A DNA stretch of 64,000 nucleotides. Origin: Valencia hispanica. Taxonomy: Eukaryota > Chordata > Actinopteri > Cyprinodontiformes > Valenciidae. The notes beneath the pieces were generated by a model. The model had not been told where the DNA came from, searched no databases, and saw nothing but the letters and a program-made list of their open reading frames with translations. The position numbers and the translations under genes were made by a program. Position 1 is the first letter of the stretch. Each line of letters begins with the position of its first letter. Below are positions 10,640 through 23,475 of this stretch, one piece after another. Location: assembly GCA_963556495.2 (NCBI GenBank), contig OY747709.1:14462400-14526399 (forward strand), given 5' to 3'.

Positions 10640-10716
10640 ACCAAATCATGTAAAGCATCTTGAATTACCCTTTTGTTGAAAGTGTGCCATACAAATAAAA
10701 TTGCCTTGCCTTGCCT
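10640..10716 (+). mobile_element. L2-type LINE 3' end
   Basis: The sequence cttgaattacccttttgttg, then gtgccatacaaataaaattg, then gccttgccttgcct is the + strand version of the 3' tail of the L2 copies at 51948 and 62762 (AAGGC repeats, aattttatttgtatagcac). Only the terminal ~75 bp remain. Confidence 0.7.
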
Positions 10717-12640
10717 AGTGCAACCTGGAGCCTCCATATTTATTCCCTACATCATTCCAGCTTTTTACCCATTACTTCATTTGTGGACTGACTTGCTTTG
10801 AATTCTCTGCTTGTGTGGACTACTTCGGTTGTTGCATCTGAATAGAATGTCCATGGCCCCATTGGAAATATTTCAACTGAAAATCTTGACGTGTTTAGTT
10901 TTTTTTATTATTTTTTTCACCTACTGTGAATGGGAAGTTTGACAGTTGATGGTGTGCACACTGGGGGTTGCAGCTCAGGAAGTGATAGAGGAGAAAAAAA
11001 CTGTCACAGGTCTTTAATTTAAAATGTTATTCTGCTAGAAGCCGGAATGTAACAAACTATAAGTGCCCTGCCGGCTGTGTATGGCTTTCATAATGTTCTC
11101 CCAACGTAAGCAGCTGAAAGACAACCATACCTGTTTTGAGACTATTATCTGTTGCAAATTAGACCCCAGCTCTTGGTCTGCACCACCCTCTCTTTGCTCA
11201 TTACTGAGCTTTTATTCGCTTGTTTCTCTAGATTACTTCTGCCACCTCTCTTCATTTTTTTTTTTAAATGAACATTTTGAAACGCTTGCTTAGTGGTAGC
11301 AATTTGCTCGTGCACTTGGCTTGCGGTCCGAGGAGCAAAAGTTTTTACACTTCTTGCCAAAGTTAAGAAGAGAGAGAGAAGCAAGAGGGAAGAGGTTTGA
11401 TCAATGGGCATTTGATTGATTTGTCTGAACAGATGGGATGACTGCGGAGCCCTTTAGTGGCCATCCACTCTCAAACTGATGTGGGCAATCTGAGCAGGGT
11501 TCGTAATGAACCTCCTTCCCAGAGCCAGGTTCTGTGGGGCTTAACAGACACACCCAAATGTTTTAGGGTTTTTTTGAGCTGATAAAGTATATAGAAATTC
11601 TAACTGAGGATGTTTAAAGGATCTAATAACAGCACAACAAACTATTTGTTTGCTGTTGTGGCTGAATTGTTACTTGAGCGGTCTGTCTTTCAGTATTGAT
11701 CAGAGTGGGTTTCAGTGGGAGTCTGTGGGATCAGAGCAGAGGGACGGTGTGACTGTCTGCGTGTGTTGAATGCATGACTTCCTCAACGTCTATCTGTTTG
11801 GCAGCGTTCCCAGTGGCAAAAAGCTTCTGTGAGACAGGCACTTCAAGTACTAAATACAAAACACCAGAGGCATTTTCTTTCCTGAAGCATCTGTAAAACA
11901 ACACAAGTGCTGTGCAAATGAAGAATACTACTACTACTACTAATGATAATAATAATAATGAAAACAACAAAATCTAAATCTAAATAAAAATGATTTTTTT
12001 CCCAATATTCAGTTCAAAATAAAAGTGGCATTTATAAGCAAAATTGGGGATGCACAATATATCTGTATTATCAGTATCAGCCGACATTAGACATTTTCTA
12101 ACACATCCTTATTAGTCTAGTTAAGTGGAACTGGTATGATGTTGATAATGAATGTTTGTTTACATCCTGCTGTTATTTGTGTATGTGTTTTGGGAGGGAA
12201 GGGGAGGGGCTTGGTTATGTGTTGTTTGTTAGGTCATGAGACAGTGATAGTAATGCAGCGCAGGATTGTGGGGGAGTCTAAGTAAAGCAGAAAAGCAAGA
12301 TGGCGGTGTAGTCACTTTCACACAGTGTCAAAAGTGTAGGAAAAAAAAATATATGTATATAAAATAAATACTATTCAAATAGATGTCTTTAAGTGAATTT
12401 CTTAATGAAATTCAACTTTTGAAATTCTTTTTAAACCCCCCCCCCCCAAAAAACAAAAAACAAAAAAACAACCCAATAATCTTCCCTAATCTACTTGCCG
12501 TCTACTTTAAGGAAAAGTGGTTCTATGACTAGAATTAATATCTAGCCATAGGAAGGAGCTCAGATTTATTTTTGGTGTAATATGGGGGCAGAATGTGTCG
12601 TCTTTTCTAGAGTCTAGAGTGTGGGAAAATTCTTTGCCGA
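10717..12640. other. Unassigned spacer
   Basis: Mostly AT-rich and featureless. 12049-12330 begins ggggatgcacaatatatctg with a tandem-like tatcagtatcagccgacatt, which resembles a common fish hAT-end repeat (low confidence). A small (TAA)n/(TAC)n run lies at 11932-11960. Confidence 0.4.
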
Positions 12641-13350
12641 CAGATGTCCAAAAGTAAAGAAAAAACGTATCCTCAGCTTTATGAAAATCTTCACAAGGAT
12701 TTAGAGGACTTGCGAGAAAAAACTAACAAGTCCACATGGGAAAAAAAAATAGAAGTGGAACAACTAAAAACTCAAAAGAAGAAGAATGGAAAAACCCAAA
12801 CTGCAGAGCAATGTTTGATACAAAAATAAAAAGCTTTATTCCACCACACATGAAGCGTCAAGAGGGAATTGAGTTTTTGTTAGACACAAGCCTTCTTGTT
12901 AGACTAAATTTCCACCTACCATTTTGCAGGTTTTCTTCCAGTGCTGGCTGTATTTAGCTCCATCCATCTCCCCATCAACTCTGACCAGCTTCCCTGTCCC
13001 TGCAGAAGAAAAGTATCCCCAACACCATAATGCAACCACAACCATGTTTAATGGTAGAAATAATCTGTTAAGGCTGATGTAAAGGCTTCTCTTCAGCTCC
13101 TCCAGAGTAACCATAGGCCTCTTAGCTGCATGCTGATTAATCGCCTCTTTGCCGAGCCTTTTAGTTTAGGTGGATTGTCATGTCGGTCTCTAACTGTGCC
13201 ATCCTATGTTAATTAGAAGCTGCTACTCTTAGTGAAAAGCTGCGGCTGGGCTTCAGTTGTCTTTCAAGTAGTTTTCTGCCCAATTGAATCCACATGCAAC
13301 TTAATTTATGTGTGGTTGTAAATGAACTGTTAAAAGTTCAGTAATCAAGT
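12641..13350 (-). mobile_element. Tc1/mariner transposon relic
   Basis: 12885-13130 on the minus strand follows the Tc1 pattern around the transposase motif ...MLWGYFSSAGTGKLVRVDG (W-G-x-F-x-x-x-G-x-G). The lead and tail are degraded. The adjacent 12644-12830 is a lysine-rich open stretch on the + strand, probably A-rich decay rather than a gene. Confidence 0.5.
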
Positions 13351-13709
13351 TATCTGTCGAAAATGCAGTGCAAAAAATATTCATTTAACCTCATTCATCA
13401 TTTTACATAGTGTAATTACTACTAACCAATAATTATTAATAACCTAAACCTCAGATGTAAAAACTAACTTGGAGGAGATATTAACATTTTCATACATGTA
13501 AGGAAATCCTACTTGTAACATTAATCTCCTTCACCAGTTGTCTTGGAAACACACAACTTCCTATGATATATCAGCTAAGTACAAAGTTACCGGCAATTAT
13601 AATCCAACAAATAATATGAGACTTTCACATTTCTGCGCGCAAACATGAATCTTTCCTAAATAGCTTAAGCAACCTTAAGCAACTAAAAAGTCAGTATTGC
13701 TCTCTCTCA
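13351..13709. other. Unassigned spacer
   Basis: AT-rich, with no recognisable coding or repeat signal, up to the hAT target site. Confidence 0.5.
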
Positions 13710-13717
13710 GTCCTCCT

Positions 13718-14320
13718 CAGTGTTGGGTAAGTTACTTTAAATTAGTAACTTAGTTACATTGATAGGTAATTCTTTCAAAAGTATCTCAGTTACTTTAAAT
13801 TACTCGTTGCTTTCAAACTAACTAGTTACTAGGGAAAGTAACTTTGTCTTTACCCAGAATTATCTTACTCCTTCCCTAACTGGATAGCCAGCAAGGCTGT
13901 CAATCCCACGCCTGGACCGTCTTCGACTGCTGCCATGGTTGTAATTTCATTAACCTGTAGCCTACGTCACTGCGTTACCTGCACTCTTTACGTCCACCAA
14001 GGAACTGGCATTACCAATCTGAATTTACTGTGATTTATCTATTGTTTATTTGTATTTGATTTTACGTACATGCTGTTCGGTGTACAATTAGTTGTATGTA
14101 CAAACCTTTTCAATAAAGTTTGTTTAAAAAAAAAGGTCCACCACGGAAACTAAAGTGCTTAGTTAGGTACGTGAAGTAACGAATAACGACCCTATTTAAA
14201 TCCCAGTAATGATAAACGCGATCCTGATTTTGGCAAACTAACTAGTCACCGTGCTTGTTGCCACAATAATAACGTAGTTACTGTAACACGTTACTTAATA
14301 ACGCATTAGTCCCAACACTG
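13718..14320. mobile_element. Non-autonomous hAT transposon with intact ends and 8-bp target duplication
   Basis: The element starts CAGTGTTGGG and ends CCCAACACTG. It is flanked on both sides by the identical 8 bp GTCCTCCT (13710-13717 and 14321-14328), which is diagnostic of hAT. The inside of each end carries repeated gtaacttagttac / taacgcgttac-like sub-motifs typical of fish hAT termini. It is 603 bp with no transposase. An AATAAA plus A9 at about 14112-14135 suggests that a short LINE/retro 3' end has inserted within it. Confidence 0.92.
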
Positions 14321-14329
14321 GTCCTCCTG

Positions 14330-17220
14330 CACTGATGGCAATTATGTCCTGCGCTTCTACTACGGAAAGTCCCAGAACATTCTGGATGCAATCGGCCGCC
14401 GTTAACTGTGACTGGCAGGTAGGTCAACCAGTGAGGTTGCAGAGCAAAGAATGAGACACAGACAGTTTTACAACCTACTCCTGCTTCAAACTGCATCCCA
14501 ACATTCTCCCGGATCTCTCTGATGTAAGCTACTCCTTGGTCTGACTAATTAGATGACTTCTGAAAGCAGTTGTTTGGACTAGATTTTATTCAGGAGTGAC
14601 AGAATCAAGGGTACTCAATACGAATTCATGCCACACTTTTCAGATTTTGTTTAAAAGCATGCATTCTTCTCTTTTTATTTCACAATGCACTACTATGTGT
14701 TGGCATATGAAGTTTGTGGTTGTACTATGACGAATTATGGCAACCACACCCTTTCCAAACGCCTAAACTCACCGGTTCCTCATTACCTTAACATTAAACT
14801 AAGAGAACAGAAGAAAGAACTATTATAGTGTCCATAAAGGTCAGTAAAATTAGTTCGCAATCGGGCATTTAGCTACCAGGATATATGTCATGGTTTAATG
14901 AGTCGGTCAGCCATTTTGGCTCCAGGAGACATGACTTAATCAGTCAATTAGAGCAGCTGATTAATATGCCTGGGCTGGGAGCAACCTCAGCCAAGAGAGC
15001 AATGGACCGGTGAATGAATAATCACCCCCAAAATGCTAGAGGGCCGGTCTGTGAGCTACACTCACTGAAGATTTAAGGGAAAATAATATCAGATTTTTAG
15101 CTATGGTTTTCTCTCCATCTTTTCAAGATCACCCATTGGCAGTTTGTCTGAATAAGAGGAGAGAAAAAGATTTTAGTGACAGCCATTTGTCTGTGGAACA
15201 GTAAGAACACCTGAGGGGCTGCGGGGGGACAGAGTCATGAATAAACCTGGGTGGTGATGGTTCCTTATTGTCTCTTGTACTATATTTAAAACGCTGCCAT
15301 TAAAAAAAATATCTGACAGAGAGTCATTTTCTTCTCACCTTATCTCCTTTTGGGAATCTCACATCCTCAAACTGCTGATGAACAATATGCCATGACACTG
15401 TTACACTTAACCAGCTGTTAGATCTGCCACCAACTCAGGCTCAAGGTTCACTGTCAGTCATTTTCTGTAGTAGGATTGGACTCTACAAGACTTCTGAAGA
15501 AAAGGTTTACTAAACTGGTTGAAATTATAGGGATATTGTTCTTTAGTTTTTTTCCTCACAGAATATTTGTTGTTCATGTATTCCTTTTTCGAAAACAACA
15601 CAACAGGTTAAAGGGTCAGTTTAACTCTTCATACAATTAGTCTAGTCCTTGTGTAAGTGCATACTGTGCATGATGTTCTTTTTTTTACTTAAAAAGCAAA
15701 AGGAAACAAAAAACATGCATTTGCATAGAAATAAAGAAAAAAACACAAAACAATTAAAAAACTACTAAAAACACCAATACCAACAGAAGTGAAACGTTTT
15801 TTAAACGATTTTACTGTTTTCCTGTATGTCCTGTATGCTCATTCTTTGCTCACAACGACCCCATTAACTGCTGATTAACTCATTGCTGTCATCTGTGCCT
15901 CCGCTCCTTCTGCTATGGCTGTCTGAGATTTTGCACTTCGTGGTGTCATCTTCCTTGGTTTCCTGCTTCGAGAGTATTTACATCTATACAGTTCTGTGGG
16001 TGCTACAATCCCGAGCAATAGACTACCTTCTTTCCTTTTGTTACTTCTAGGAGGGTTCAAGATGAGCAAGGTCTAAGTCTTCATGGATGACATCCAGGAA
16101 AACCACCTCTGTTGGGTGATCCTCCATTTCCTGACTACACATTACTTCCTGTTTACTCTGCCAGTCACTTATCAACATATCCCCTTTGGAGTGTGACCAG
16201 AAAGCTGCTCTGAAACCACAGTTGCTGTCTGACTTGTACATTCTGGTTTATGTCAATAAAACTTGTTTTTTTTTCACTTTAGTTTGCATATTGTTGTGGC
16301 AGGAAATGGATACATTATCACATAACTCAGTTATTATGTGTAAGTTTTTAAAAAAGGGCAGAAGGGATCTGAAGATGGAGGAACTGTGTATTTAAATCAG
16401 CCAGTGCCTTGTGAAGCCACTCAAGATTTTAATCATTTTTCCTTTTGGCAGAATCTTACCACTATGCTTAATACATAGTTTCCACTACCAAAAGGTGCAC
16501 ATAATGTGTTATTTTTTCGTTTTTTAAAAAGGGATTAACAAGAACCCTTTAAGTGATTCTTACACATAAAATCCAATCCAGTTTTGTGTCCTTTTTGTTC
16601 CTTGGTGACAAACTATTAAGCTGTAGATGCCATCTTCCTAAACAGTATTTCTTCTCACCAGGAGCCAAGTTTTGATCTTTTCTGCATGGGGTTTTGAGTC
16701 AATTGACCCACTGTTGCTATGTGGTCCCTGTCTAATTCCATTTTGTACATCTGAAACAAAAAGACTTCAGTACCCATGTATCTAACCTCTAGGTGTCATT
16801 TTTTTTCTTTTGGTAGGATAAAACAATACACTTAATGGTGAGCCCTAGTTTTATTTAACTGGATATTATGTTTTGTAGACTTTGCATTCCACCCTGTTTC
16901 CATTAATGTTCTGATCCCTGTTGGTTTTAGTAAAGTTTATCAAATGTAAGAGATCATGACCTTTGAACAACCATCTGCTGGTAGATGTTATTTACTGAAG
17001 CTACATAATGTTACTGCACAACCTCTGATACTGGCTAGATTACTATAGTGTTTAAGTGGATGAAATGAAAAGACATACTTTAAAATTGATTTCTAACAGT
17101 TATCCTGGTGACTGATAAAAACATTTAGCTAATCCCACTGGGTTTTTGATTTGTAAGCAGAACATGGGTTAAGTCAATGACATCAGTTTCAGATCACATT
17201 TTGGAATCTATGGAAAATGA
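14330..17220. other. Unassigned spacer
   Basis: No coding signal was recognised. 14890-15060 is GC-balanced, with sequence such as ggtcagccattttggctcca. It may be conserved non-coding DNA, but this cannot be tested here. Confidence 0.4.
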
Positions 17221-17224
17221 AGAG

Positions 17225-17330
17225 CGGTGCTTTTGATTTTTTGCTAGTCGCTTTTTTGAAAAAGAATCGCTGGAGGGGTCTAAAAACTCGCTAAATAAAG
17301 CGACAAAGATCCTAAATTGGCAACACTGTC
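17225..17330. repeat. Interspersed repeat fragment (unclassified)
   Basis: The internal pattern is tcgctggaggggtctaaaaa, then ctcgctaaataaagcgacaa, then aaattggcaacactg. I recognise this as a common fish interspersed fragment but cannot name its family. Confidence 0.35.
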
Positions 17331-18130
17331 TGCAATTCACCGCTCCTCACTCATCTTGCCCCTCGCTACTACAACAGAAGCGTCAGCTCATGATAAGCCA
17401 ATTGATGTCCACTTCAGGGTGTGGTTAACCCCTAACAACTTAAGCACAAGAAGCACGAGAAGCCCAAAGCATAAAATAAGATTTTATTTTAAGGCAACTC
17501 ACATGCAGAAAAAGTAAAATTAAAGATTAAAAATTAGTTTAAGGCGAAAAACATAGAAAACATAAAAAAACATAGCGCGCTAAATATGGCCGTAATTAAT
17601 TAATAGCAATTAATACGATAATATGACACCCCTTATTTTATTACAAAGTTTGGCCAGTCTTGTACATGAGCTTGTCTGGGCAAAAGCTCAAACTCCCTCA
17701 CACCCCCATCATGTCTGCCTCCCTATAAGCAGCTTCTGCCTTCAGTCCCCATAGTGTTGTCTTCATTGCAAGGTTAAACAAAACACTTTTTACTGCAGCT
17801 AGAGGAGACAAGGTGAAAGGCTTTCTCACTGAGGTCTAATGATCTCTTATCATGCTATATTCCCTAGATGCCTTTACTGATATGTAATCAATCAATTCAT
17901 TCATATAACCTTGAAATATTCCTGTAACAACGGCCACAGACCTGCGACTCACACTCACCATTTTTTGCCGTGATTGTATTCACGATGAAAAATGTGTCTA
18001 CGGGCCAAAACCAAACTAAGGAGGAAATTTAGAAAAAATAAAAGTCCACATGGATGATATCCAGCTCTCAAAAAGTTGCTGTGTGGGGGAGTTCTTGGAC
18101 TGTAAGGCCAAACTTGTAGAGAACTAGCCC
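17331..18130. other. Unassigned spacer
   Basis: No recognisable repeat or coding signal. Confidence 0.4.
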
Positions 18131-18640
18131 CCGTTCTTAAGCTATGTAATAGGGGTATAGCCTAGAAATCTAGAAAAAACACAGTAGCAAAAGATTTTGC
18201 TTTGCAGGTTGGTCTAGCCATAATTCATTGTACCCACAGCACGTCTACAATTGGCTCGCTTGGTGTTGGCCAGGCCAATCACAGCGCTCTATGTTTGTGG
18301 AGAGTGGGCTAGCATCATTACGGCAGAGCTTTTTTTCTTTCTTTTTACGACAACGGCAGAGCTACAACAGAACAAAACAACAAACATGGCTCAGGAACGG
18401 CACCCATTTGAAATGGCTTTGGCATTAACTTTGGACGATTTACACTTGGGCTTTGAGAGATGAGTTGATGAGTCATTTGTTTCAACTGACCAGTTGACTG
18501 ATTTCTCTTGGTATGAATAGGTCACATTGTTCATTGCTCTGATTGGACCTAGCGCTGTCCAATTGTGTTTGAAAGACAACCGTAGATTCCACCTCCAGGA
18601 CTGAGTGCTGTCTATGGGTCGTGGCCAGAGTATATAATTT
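18131..18640. repeat. Probable DNA-transposon fragment (unclassified)
   Basis: 18200-18320 (ggtctagccataattcattg ... ctacaattggctcgcttggt ... ggccaggccaatcacagcgc) has the texture of a fish DNA-transposon end. A short open stretch (MAQERHPFEMALALTLDDLH at about 18386) follows. No ends or duplications were found. Confidence 0.3.
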
Positions 18641-18769
18641 ATTTATACGTAAAGAATTGCTTGCCAGGCTTATAGGAGTAGATAATAGAGCCACACTGAT
18701 TTTATCCTTCTCTGCATTTGTTGTCAAACTCCATACATCAAGGTCCGGTGTTCTGCAGCTTTTACATGC

Positions 18770-18950
18770 ATGTCTACTTAAAAACACCTAAATCAAATAC
18801 TTAAGTCATTAGCTACTCTGCAGAACAAGATTACATGTTAATAAGGCATTTTAGTCATTTGATTCAGGCGTGTTGGACCAAAGACACAGCTAAAAGTTGA
18901 AGAAAACTGGCCCTCTAGGATTTAAGTTTGAACCCACTGGTTTAGATGAG
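18770..18950. repeat. Interspersed repeat, copy 1 of a family also at 20570
   Basis: The block contains gattcaggcgtgttggacca and ends with cccactggtttag. A related block is at 20570-20745 (tattcaggtctattggacca... cacccctggtttag). It is a short non-coding fish repeat of unknown class. Confidence 0.5.
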
Positions 18951-19984
18951 CCTTACCAGTAAATACAGCATCCTGCATCTTTAACTTACCCTCTCACTCT
19001 TTAAAGTTTATGCTGAACCGTTGCAAGGTCTTTAATCTGTTCGGTAAGATATATGTTGTAGCGATCATTCAAAACATTGGCTTCATACAAGTACAGAAAC
19101 ATTTTATGAACTTCTGAGTGAGCTCAGCAAGGTCTTTCAGATGTTGCGGCATACATACCCAGAAGAAAGAGTCATGTATTCCAAGCAATAATAAGCAGTG
19201 ATAATTCTACCATGAAGGAAAATAAGTGTAAAGAGCGTTACACTCCAAAGCTTTGGAGCAACTCCAACCTCATCAGAAGGGCAAATTTATTTCAGTCAGA
19301 AATGCATTGACTTTAATTTCACGCTGCACGCATTTCAACACAAGCAAGAGAAGAGGGGGGGAATAGAGCGACTGAGAGCGTGAGCGAGACTAAATAAAGA
19401 GAGAAAATATTTTGTTTAATTTTCTGCCAATAGTCACCATACCAAAGAGAATTTACACCTACAAAGAAAGAGAAAAAATAATAGTCCTGAGAATTGGTTG
19501 ATTTTACTCTATAGAAACTCATGGGAGGTAATTGGAATTTCTTTTATTAACAAATTAATTCCGGTTTTGAAAAATGTTTTTTTTAGCTCTGTTAATCTGC
19601 GTGACTGCTGCTCTGCTTTAAAAATGCCCACATGACCCATTTTAATTGAGGATATTTCTACATTGGCACAACAATCCTGCAATTTTCTGGATACTAGTTG
19701 GAGGAGCTGTTGACGAGAGTAAAGGACCTCAGAGACTGAAAACCAGGGCTGAAGAACGTCAGAAAATACATGCAATTATGATCTTATCGCTGAATATTGT
19801 GATGATATGAATTATTACGAACTCTCATTCTTCTTGGTTTTTTCTTTTTCTTCATAGCAGTCTCCCCACCACTCTTTGTGACCTCAAAAGATAAGCCTCA
19901 AAGTGGACACTGAAGACAGAGGATGTCTACCCAACAAGGCAAACGTAAGATTTTTGCATGTGTGCCACTTCAAATTGGTTCTAT
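18951..19984. other. Unassigned spacer
   Basis: I see nothing recognisable. Confidence 0.4.
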
Positions 19985-20304
19985 TGTGGTGTGTACTCTT
20001 GAGTTCGTCTTGTAACCGGGGGGTTGCTGGTTCAAGCCCCCGCTCTGTCCATCTCAATCGTTGTGTCCTTGGGCAAGACTCTTCACCTGTCTTCCCTACT
20101 GGTGGTGGTCAGAGGGCCCGGTGGCGCCAGTGTCTGGCAACCTCGCTTCTGCCAGTGTGCCCCAGGGCAGCTGTGGCTACAATGTAGCTTGCCGTCACCA
20201 GTGTGTGAATGTGTGTGTGAATGGGTGAATGACTGAATGTAGTGTGAAGCGCTTTGGGGTCCTCAGGGACTAAATAAAGTGCTATACAAGTACAGGCCAT
20301 TTAC
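19985..20304 (+). mobile_element. tRNA-derived SINE
   Basis: The tRNA-like head has a clear pol III B box (ggttcaagccc, 20029-20039) after cttgtaaccggggggttgct. It continues into a conserved body (ccttgggcaagactcttcac, ... ccccagggcagctgtggcta, ... gtgtgaatgtgtgtgtgaat) and a tail (gcgctttggggtcctcaggg, actaaataaagtgctataca). This is a very common SINE layout in percomorph fish. It is well preserved. Confidence 0.8.
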
Positions 20305-20309
20305 CATCT

Positions 20310-20480
20310 TGGAGTGATTTTGGTTGGCTGGCCACTTCTGGAAAGGGTCACCACTAGTACATTTACTTGATGGTTACTTAATGGGTTCTCACAGTGGTTC
20401 ACTGGAGTCCCAAAGCCTTCAAAATGGCTTTGTAACCCTTTCCAGACTCATGTTAATGACTTTTTTTCTCATCTGTTGTT
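20310..20480 (-). mobile_element. Tc1/mariner relic (short)
   Basis: The sequence ttggttggctggccacttct, then ggaaagggtcaccactagta ... caaaatggctttgtaaccct resembles a minus-strand Tc1 N-terminal segment. It is heavily decayed and too short to be sure. Confidence 0.35.
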
Positions 20481-20569
20481 TCCTTCTCTAGTTTATGACA
20501 TAGATATGCCTATTTCTAGCTATTTCCAAGACTAGGCCGCAAGGGCCACTGTCCTGCTAGTTTTAGATG

Positions 20570-20745
20570 TCTCTGCTCCATCACAGTTGATTCAAATGGT
20601 CCAACTACCTCCACAGCATGGTATAATTCAGCAGAAACGTGCTAATGAACCATAATTTTATTCAGGTCTATTGGACCAGGGAAAGAAATAAAACATGCAA
20701 GGTATTGGACTTGATGACTGACTTTGGGCACCCCTGGTTTAGATA
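20570..20745. repeat. Interspersed repeat, copy 2 of the 18770 family
   Basis: The sequence ttttagatgtctctgctcca ... gattcaaatggtccaactac ... gggcacccctggtttagat shares its 3' half with 18840-18950. Confidence 0.5.
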
Positions 20746-22000
20746 TTTATAATGGAAATCCTTGTATGAAGATGAGGTTTTGCATTAAATTTTTATCTTT
20801 AAAACATTTAGATGTGACATGAAAAACAAAAAACTCTTTAAGGGGGCAAATCATTTTTCAGTGTTTTAAGAATAAGCTGAAGCAAATAGAATAGAAAATG
20901 TGAAAGAAAAAGAAACCTTATACCATAACCATTATAAAGAATCTCTTTTTGAAAAGAATGGATAAAAATAATTGCCTGTCTGTCTCACTGGGACAAAAAC
21001 TCGCCGCTGTTGTCTCAGAATTCAGATCTCATACCCTTGTGGATGTAAAAAGTTTGATATGACTCTGTTCTCTCAATGATGTGAGGCTTCAAAACGAGAG
21101 CTGGACATTATTTTTGTAATTCCGAGTGGTTTGACGAAAGCATTTACTGTGTCTATAGTTGTGTTTATATCCTTGATTGGCATGCATCATTGGAATCTCG
21201 TTTGTTTTTTCGTTTTTTTAATTCTTTAATTTTTTTTGTGGGAATTTACGGTGCCTCAGGGTGAATTTTGGAACTGCACTAGCCACATTAGCTCAGGTAA
21301 CAGGCATCACATTACCTGTTATTCTGATTTCCAAGATATCAGTGGAATCATTTCAAACATGTTAAGTCTTAACATCATCTAACTATGATGGAACAAGCAG
21401 AAACAGTGTTGTTGCACTAAATAACTTGTAAGAGTATTTGCTAAAGAAGAGCCAGAGCTCTGCTGTGCAATGTGTTCGGAAACATCAGGGAGGGAGAATG
21501 TTCAAATTCTATTAGAAATTAATTAGTAATTCAACAAGTTGCTGGTAATTAAAATTTATTTTGTACTTTAAACCTAACCCTTGTGATGACATGTTTAGAA
21601 TGATTGATTACTTTTTAAACTCATGAAGGAACATGGTCATAATGAAAAAGCAATTACAGTGTAGATGGTTTTCTTTTCTACAGAAATGTCAGACCTCTTG
21701 TCTCAGTCCACTTTATCCTGTTTCGGAATATCTCTTTTCATAGTGATTTATGGAACAACTAACCCTTGCTCTTAAAAAAAGGGTGAGCATGTTCTCTTTA
21801 ATAGTACAAAACCAGCTGCACCAAAACTGCTACAGAGCCTAAATGGGACTCACACGACAGCTGGTTCTAAACGGGTTATAACTAAAAAAACATTTAGACC
21901 CTCTCTGTTTTTAGACAGAGAGCCAACTTGATGCAGCATGATTAAATAACCTGAAACGTTTCAGGGAGATCTGTGGGTATCAAAAAGTCTGGACTGGTTC
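20746..22000. other. Unassigned spacer
   Basis: AT-rich; nothing recognised. Confidence 0.4.
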
Positions 22001-22003
22001 AGT

Positions 22004-22085
22004 CACTTATTAACACTCTTGAATATTCAGGCACTTATTAACACTCTTGAATATTAACAACTTATTAACACTCTTGAATATCTGA
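22004..22085. repeat. Three tandem copies of a ~28-bp unit
   Basis: The core cttattaacactcttgaata occurs three times in a row (starting about 22006, 22034 and 22063). It lies exactly at the 5' boundary of the LINE fragment that follows. Confidence 0.9.
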
Positions 22086-22799
22086 ATACAGAGAGCTGGT
22101 GGACCGCTTTGTGACATGGTGTGGAAACAATCGTCTCACCTTGAATGTGAACAAAACAAGATTTCAGAAGAAACAGGGATAAGTCAAACACTGTTTCCAT
22201 CATGGGAGAAGAAGTGGAGGTGGTTGAGGAGTATAAATACATCAGAGTTCACCTTGACAACAGACTGGACTGGAGACTGAACAGTGAAGCCGTCTACAAG
22301 AAGGGACAGAGCAGACTGTACTTCTTGAGGAAGCTTAGGTCCTTCAAGGTTTGCAGCAAGATACTGCAGATCTTCTACTAGTCTGTTCTGGAGAGTAAAT
22401 TGTGGAGAGTGTAATCTCTTCAGCCGTCATCTGTTGGGGTAGCAGCATCAGAGCCAGGGATTTAAAAAGGCTAAACAACCTGATAAAGAAGGCTGGTTCT
22501 GTTCTTGGGACAACTGTGGAACCTCTGGAGATGATAATACAAAGAAGGATTCTTCATAAAATAAAAAAAATGATGGATAACCCTGAGTACCCTCTTCATG
22601 AGACAGTCATACAACAACAGAGCATCTTCAGTCCGAGGCTTCTTCAGTTTCTCTGCAATACAGACTGCTACAGGAAATCCTTCCTGCCCACAGCCATCAT
22701 CATCTACAACAACTCCTTAAAGAATTAACTATATAAGCTATACCAACACTTAATTTCCCTCTGGGATCAATAAAGTATTTTTGAATTTGAATTTGAATA
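22086..22799 (+). mobile_element. LINE 3' fragment with TTGAATTTGAA-type tail
   Basis: Broken reading frames on the + strand show the C-terminal part of a fish LINE reverse transcriptase: ELVDRF-TWC-NNRLTLNVNKT, then VEEYKYI-VHLDNRLDW, then KKGQSRLYFLRKLRSF, then ICWGSSIRARDLKRLNNLI. It is followed by a 3' end tttccctctgggatcaataa and a ttgaatttgaatttgaata tail. Several stops and frameshifts are present. Pieces of the same family are at 38480 and 58372. Confidence 0.7.
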
Positions 22800-23200
22800 C
22801 TTATATACAGATGTAAGGCAGAGATATCGTTTAGAGGTACACATGACCATTTACCCCTACAATTCAGAGACAATGAGCAGAACACAGGGTTGCTTTAGCA
22901 ACACCACAACAAAAAACATTGCAAGTATATAGCCAGTGCAAAATATGACGCATCTTCCAAGGTTCTTTCGTTAGAAGAAGAGAATGGAGGCTTAGGATGT
23001 AAACAGATGGTATCCGGTTCTCTAGTTGTCACATAGCTAAACGGATGCAATTTGAAGGGATTTGATCTGTTCATCCAAGGTGAGAAAGTTTATGCCTCAG
23101 TGCAGTGTTTACGGCTGTAATTAGATTTGCGATTTTTGTTTCCAATTTAAAGTAATCATAGAACAGGGTCATTGTTTTATACCTAGAGTAGCAAAGTACC
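22800..23200. other. Unassigned spacer
   Basis: Nothing recognised. Confidence 0.4.
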
Positions 23201-23204
23201 AGAG

Positions 23205-23475
23205 CGGCTTCATTTACAAAACTTTTTGCAGAATCCTTACTAAAACCATACGTAGGCTCAGCAAAAAAAGTTTGCTTACGCGAAGAAATCTTTCGATCTA
23301 TAAAACCAGCTGCATGCAATTATCACATCATAAATCACACTCTCCCTATAATTACGCTCAGGTGATTTTGGATCCTATCCAAAATCACCTCCTATCACCT
23401 CCTATCCCGCCTCCTACAAATCCACGGTCAGTGCCGAAACAATTCCTCAAGACAACTTTTAGAGGCAACAACAAT
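23205..23475. mobile_element. Non-autonomous DNA element, left-end copy
   Basis: The sequence catttacaaaactttttgca, then gaatccttactaaaaccata ... gatctataaaacc is shared with the left end of the element at 51080 (gtttatgaaactttgcgcag, aatccttactaaaaccgtac). The homology continues through cctataattacgctcaggtg / cctagaaatgtgctcagctg. Only the left half is present here. Confidence 0.6.

Noticed and set aside
19985..20050. A tRNA gene suggested by the B-box and tRNA-like head
   Set aside because: The head is fused to the conserved SINE body and tail, and no complete cloverleaf is evident.
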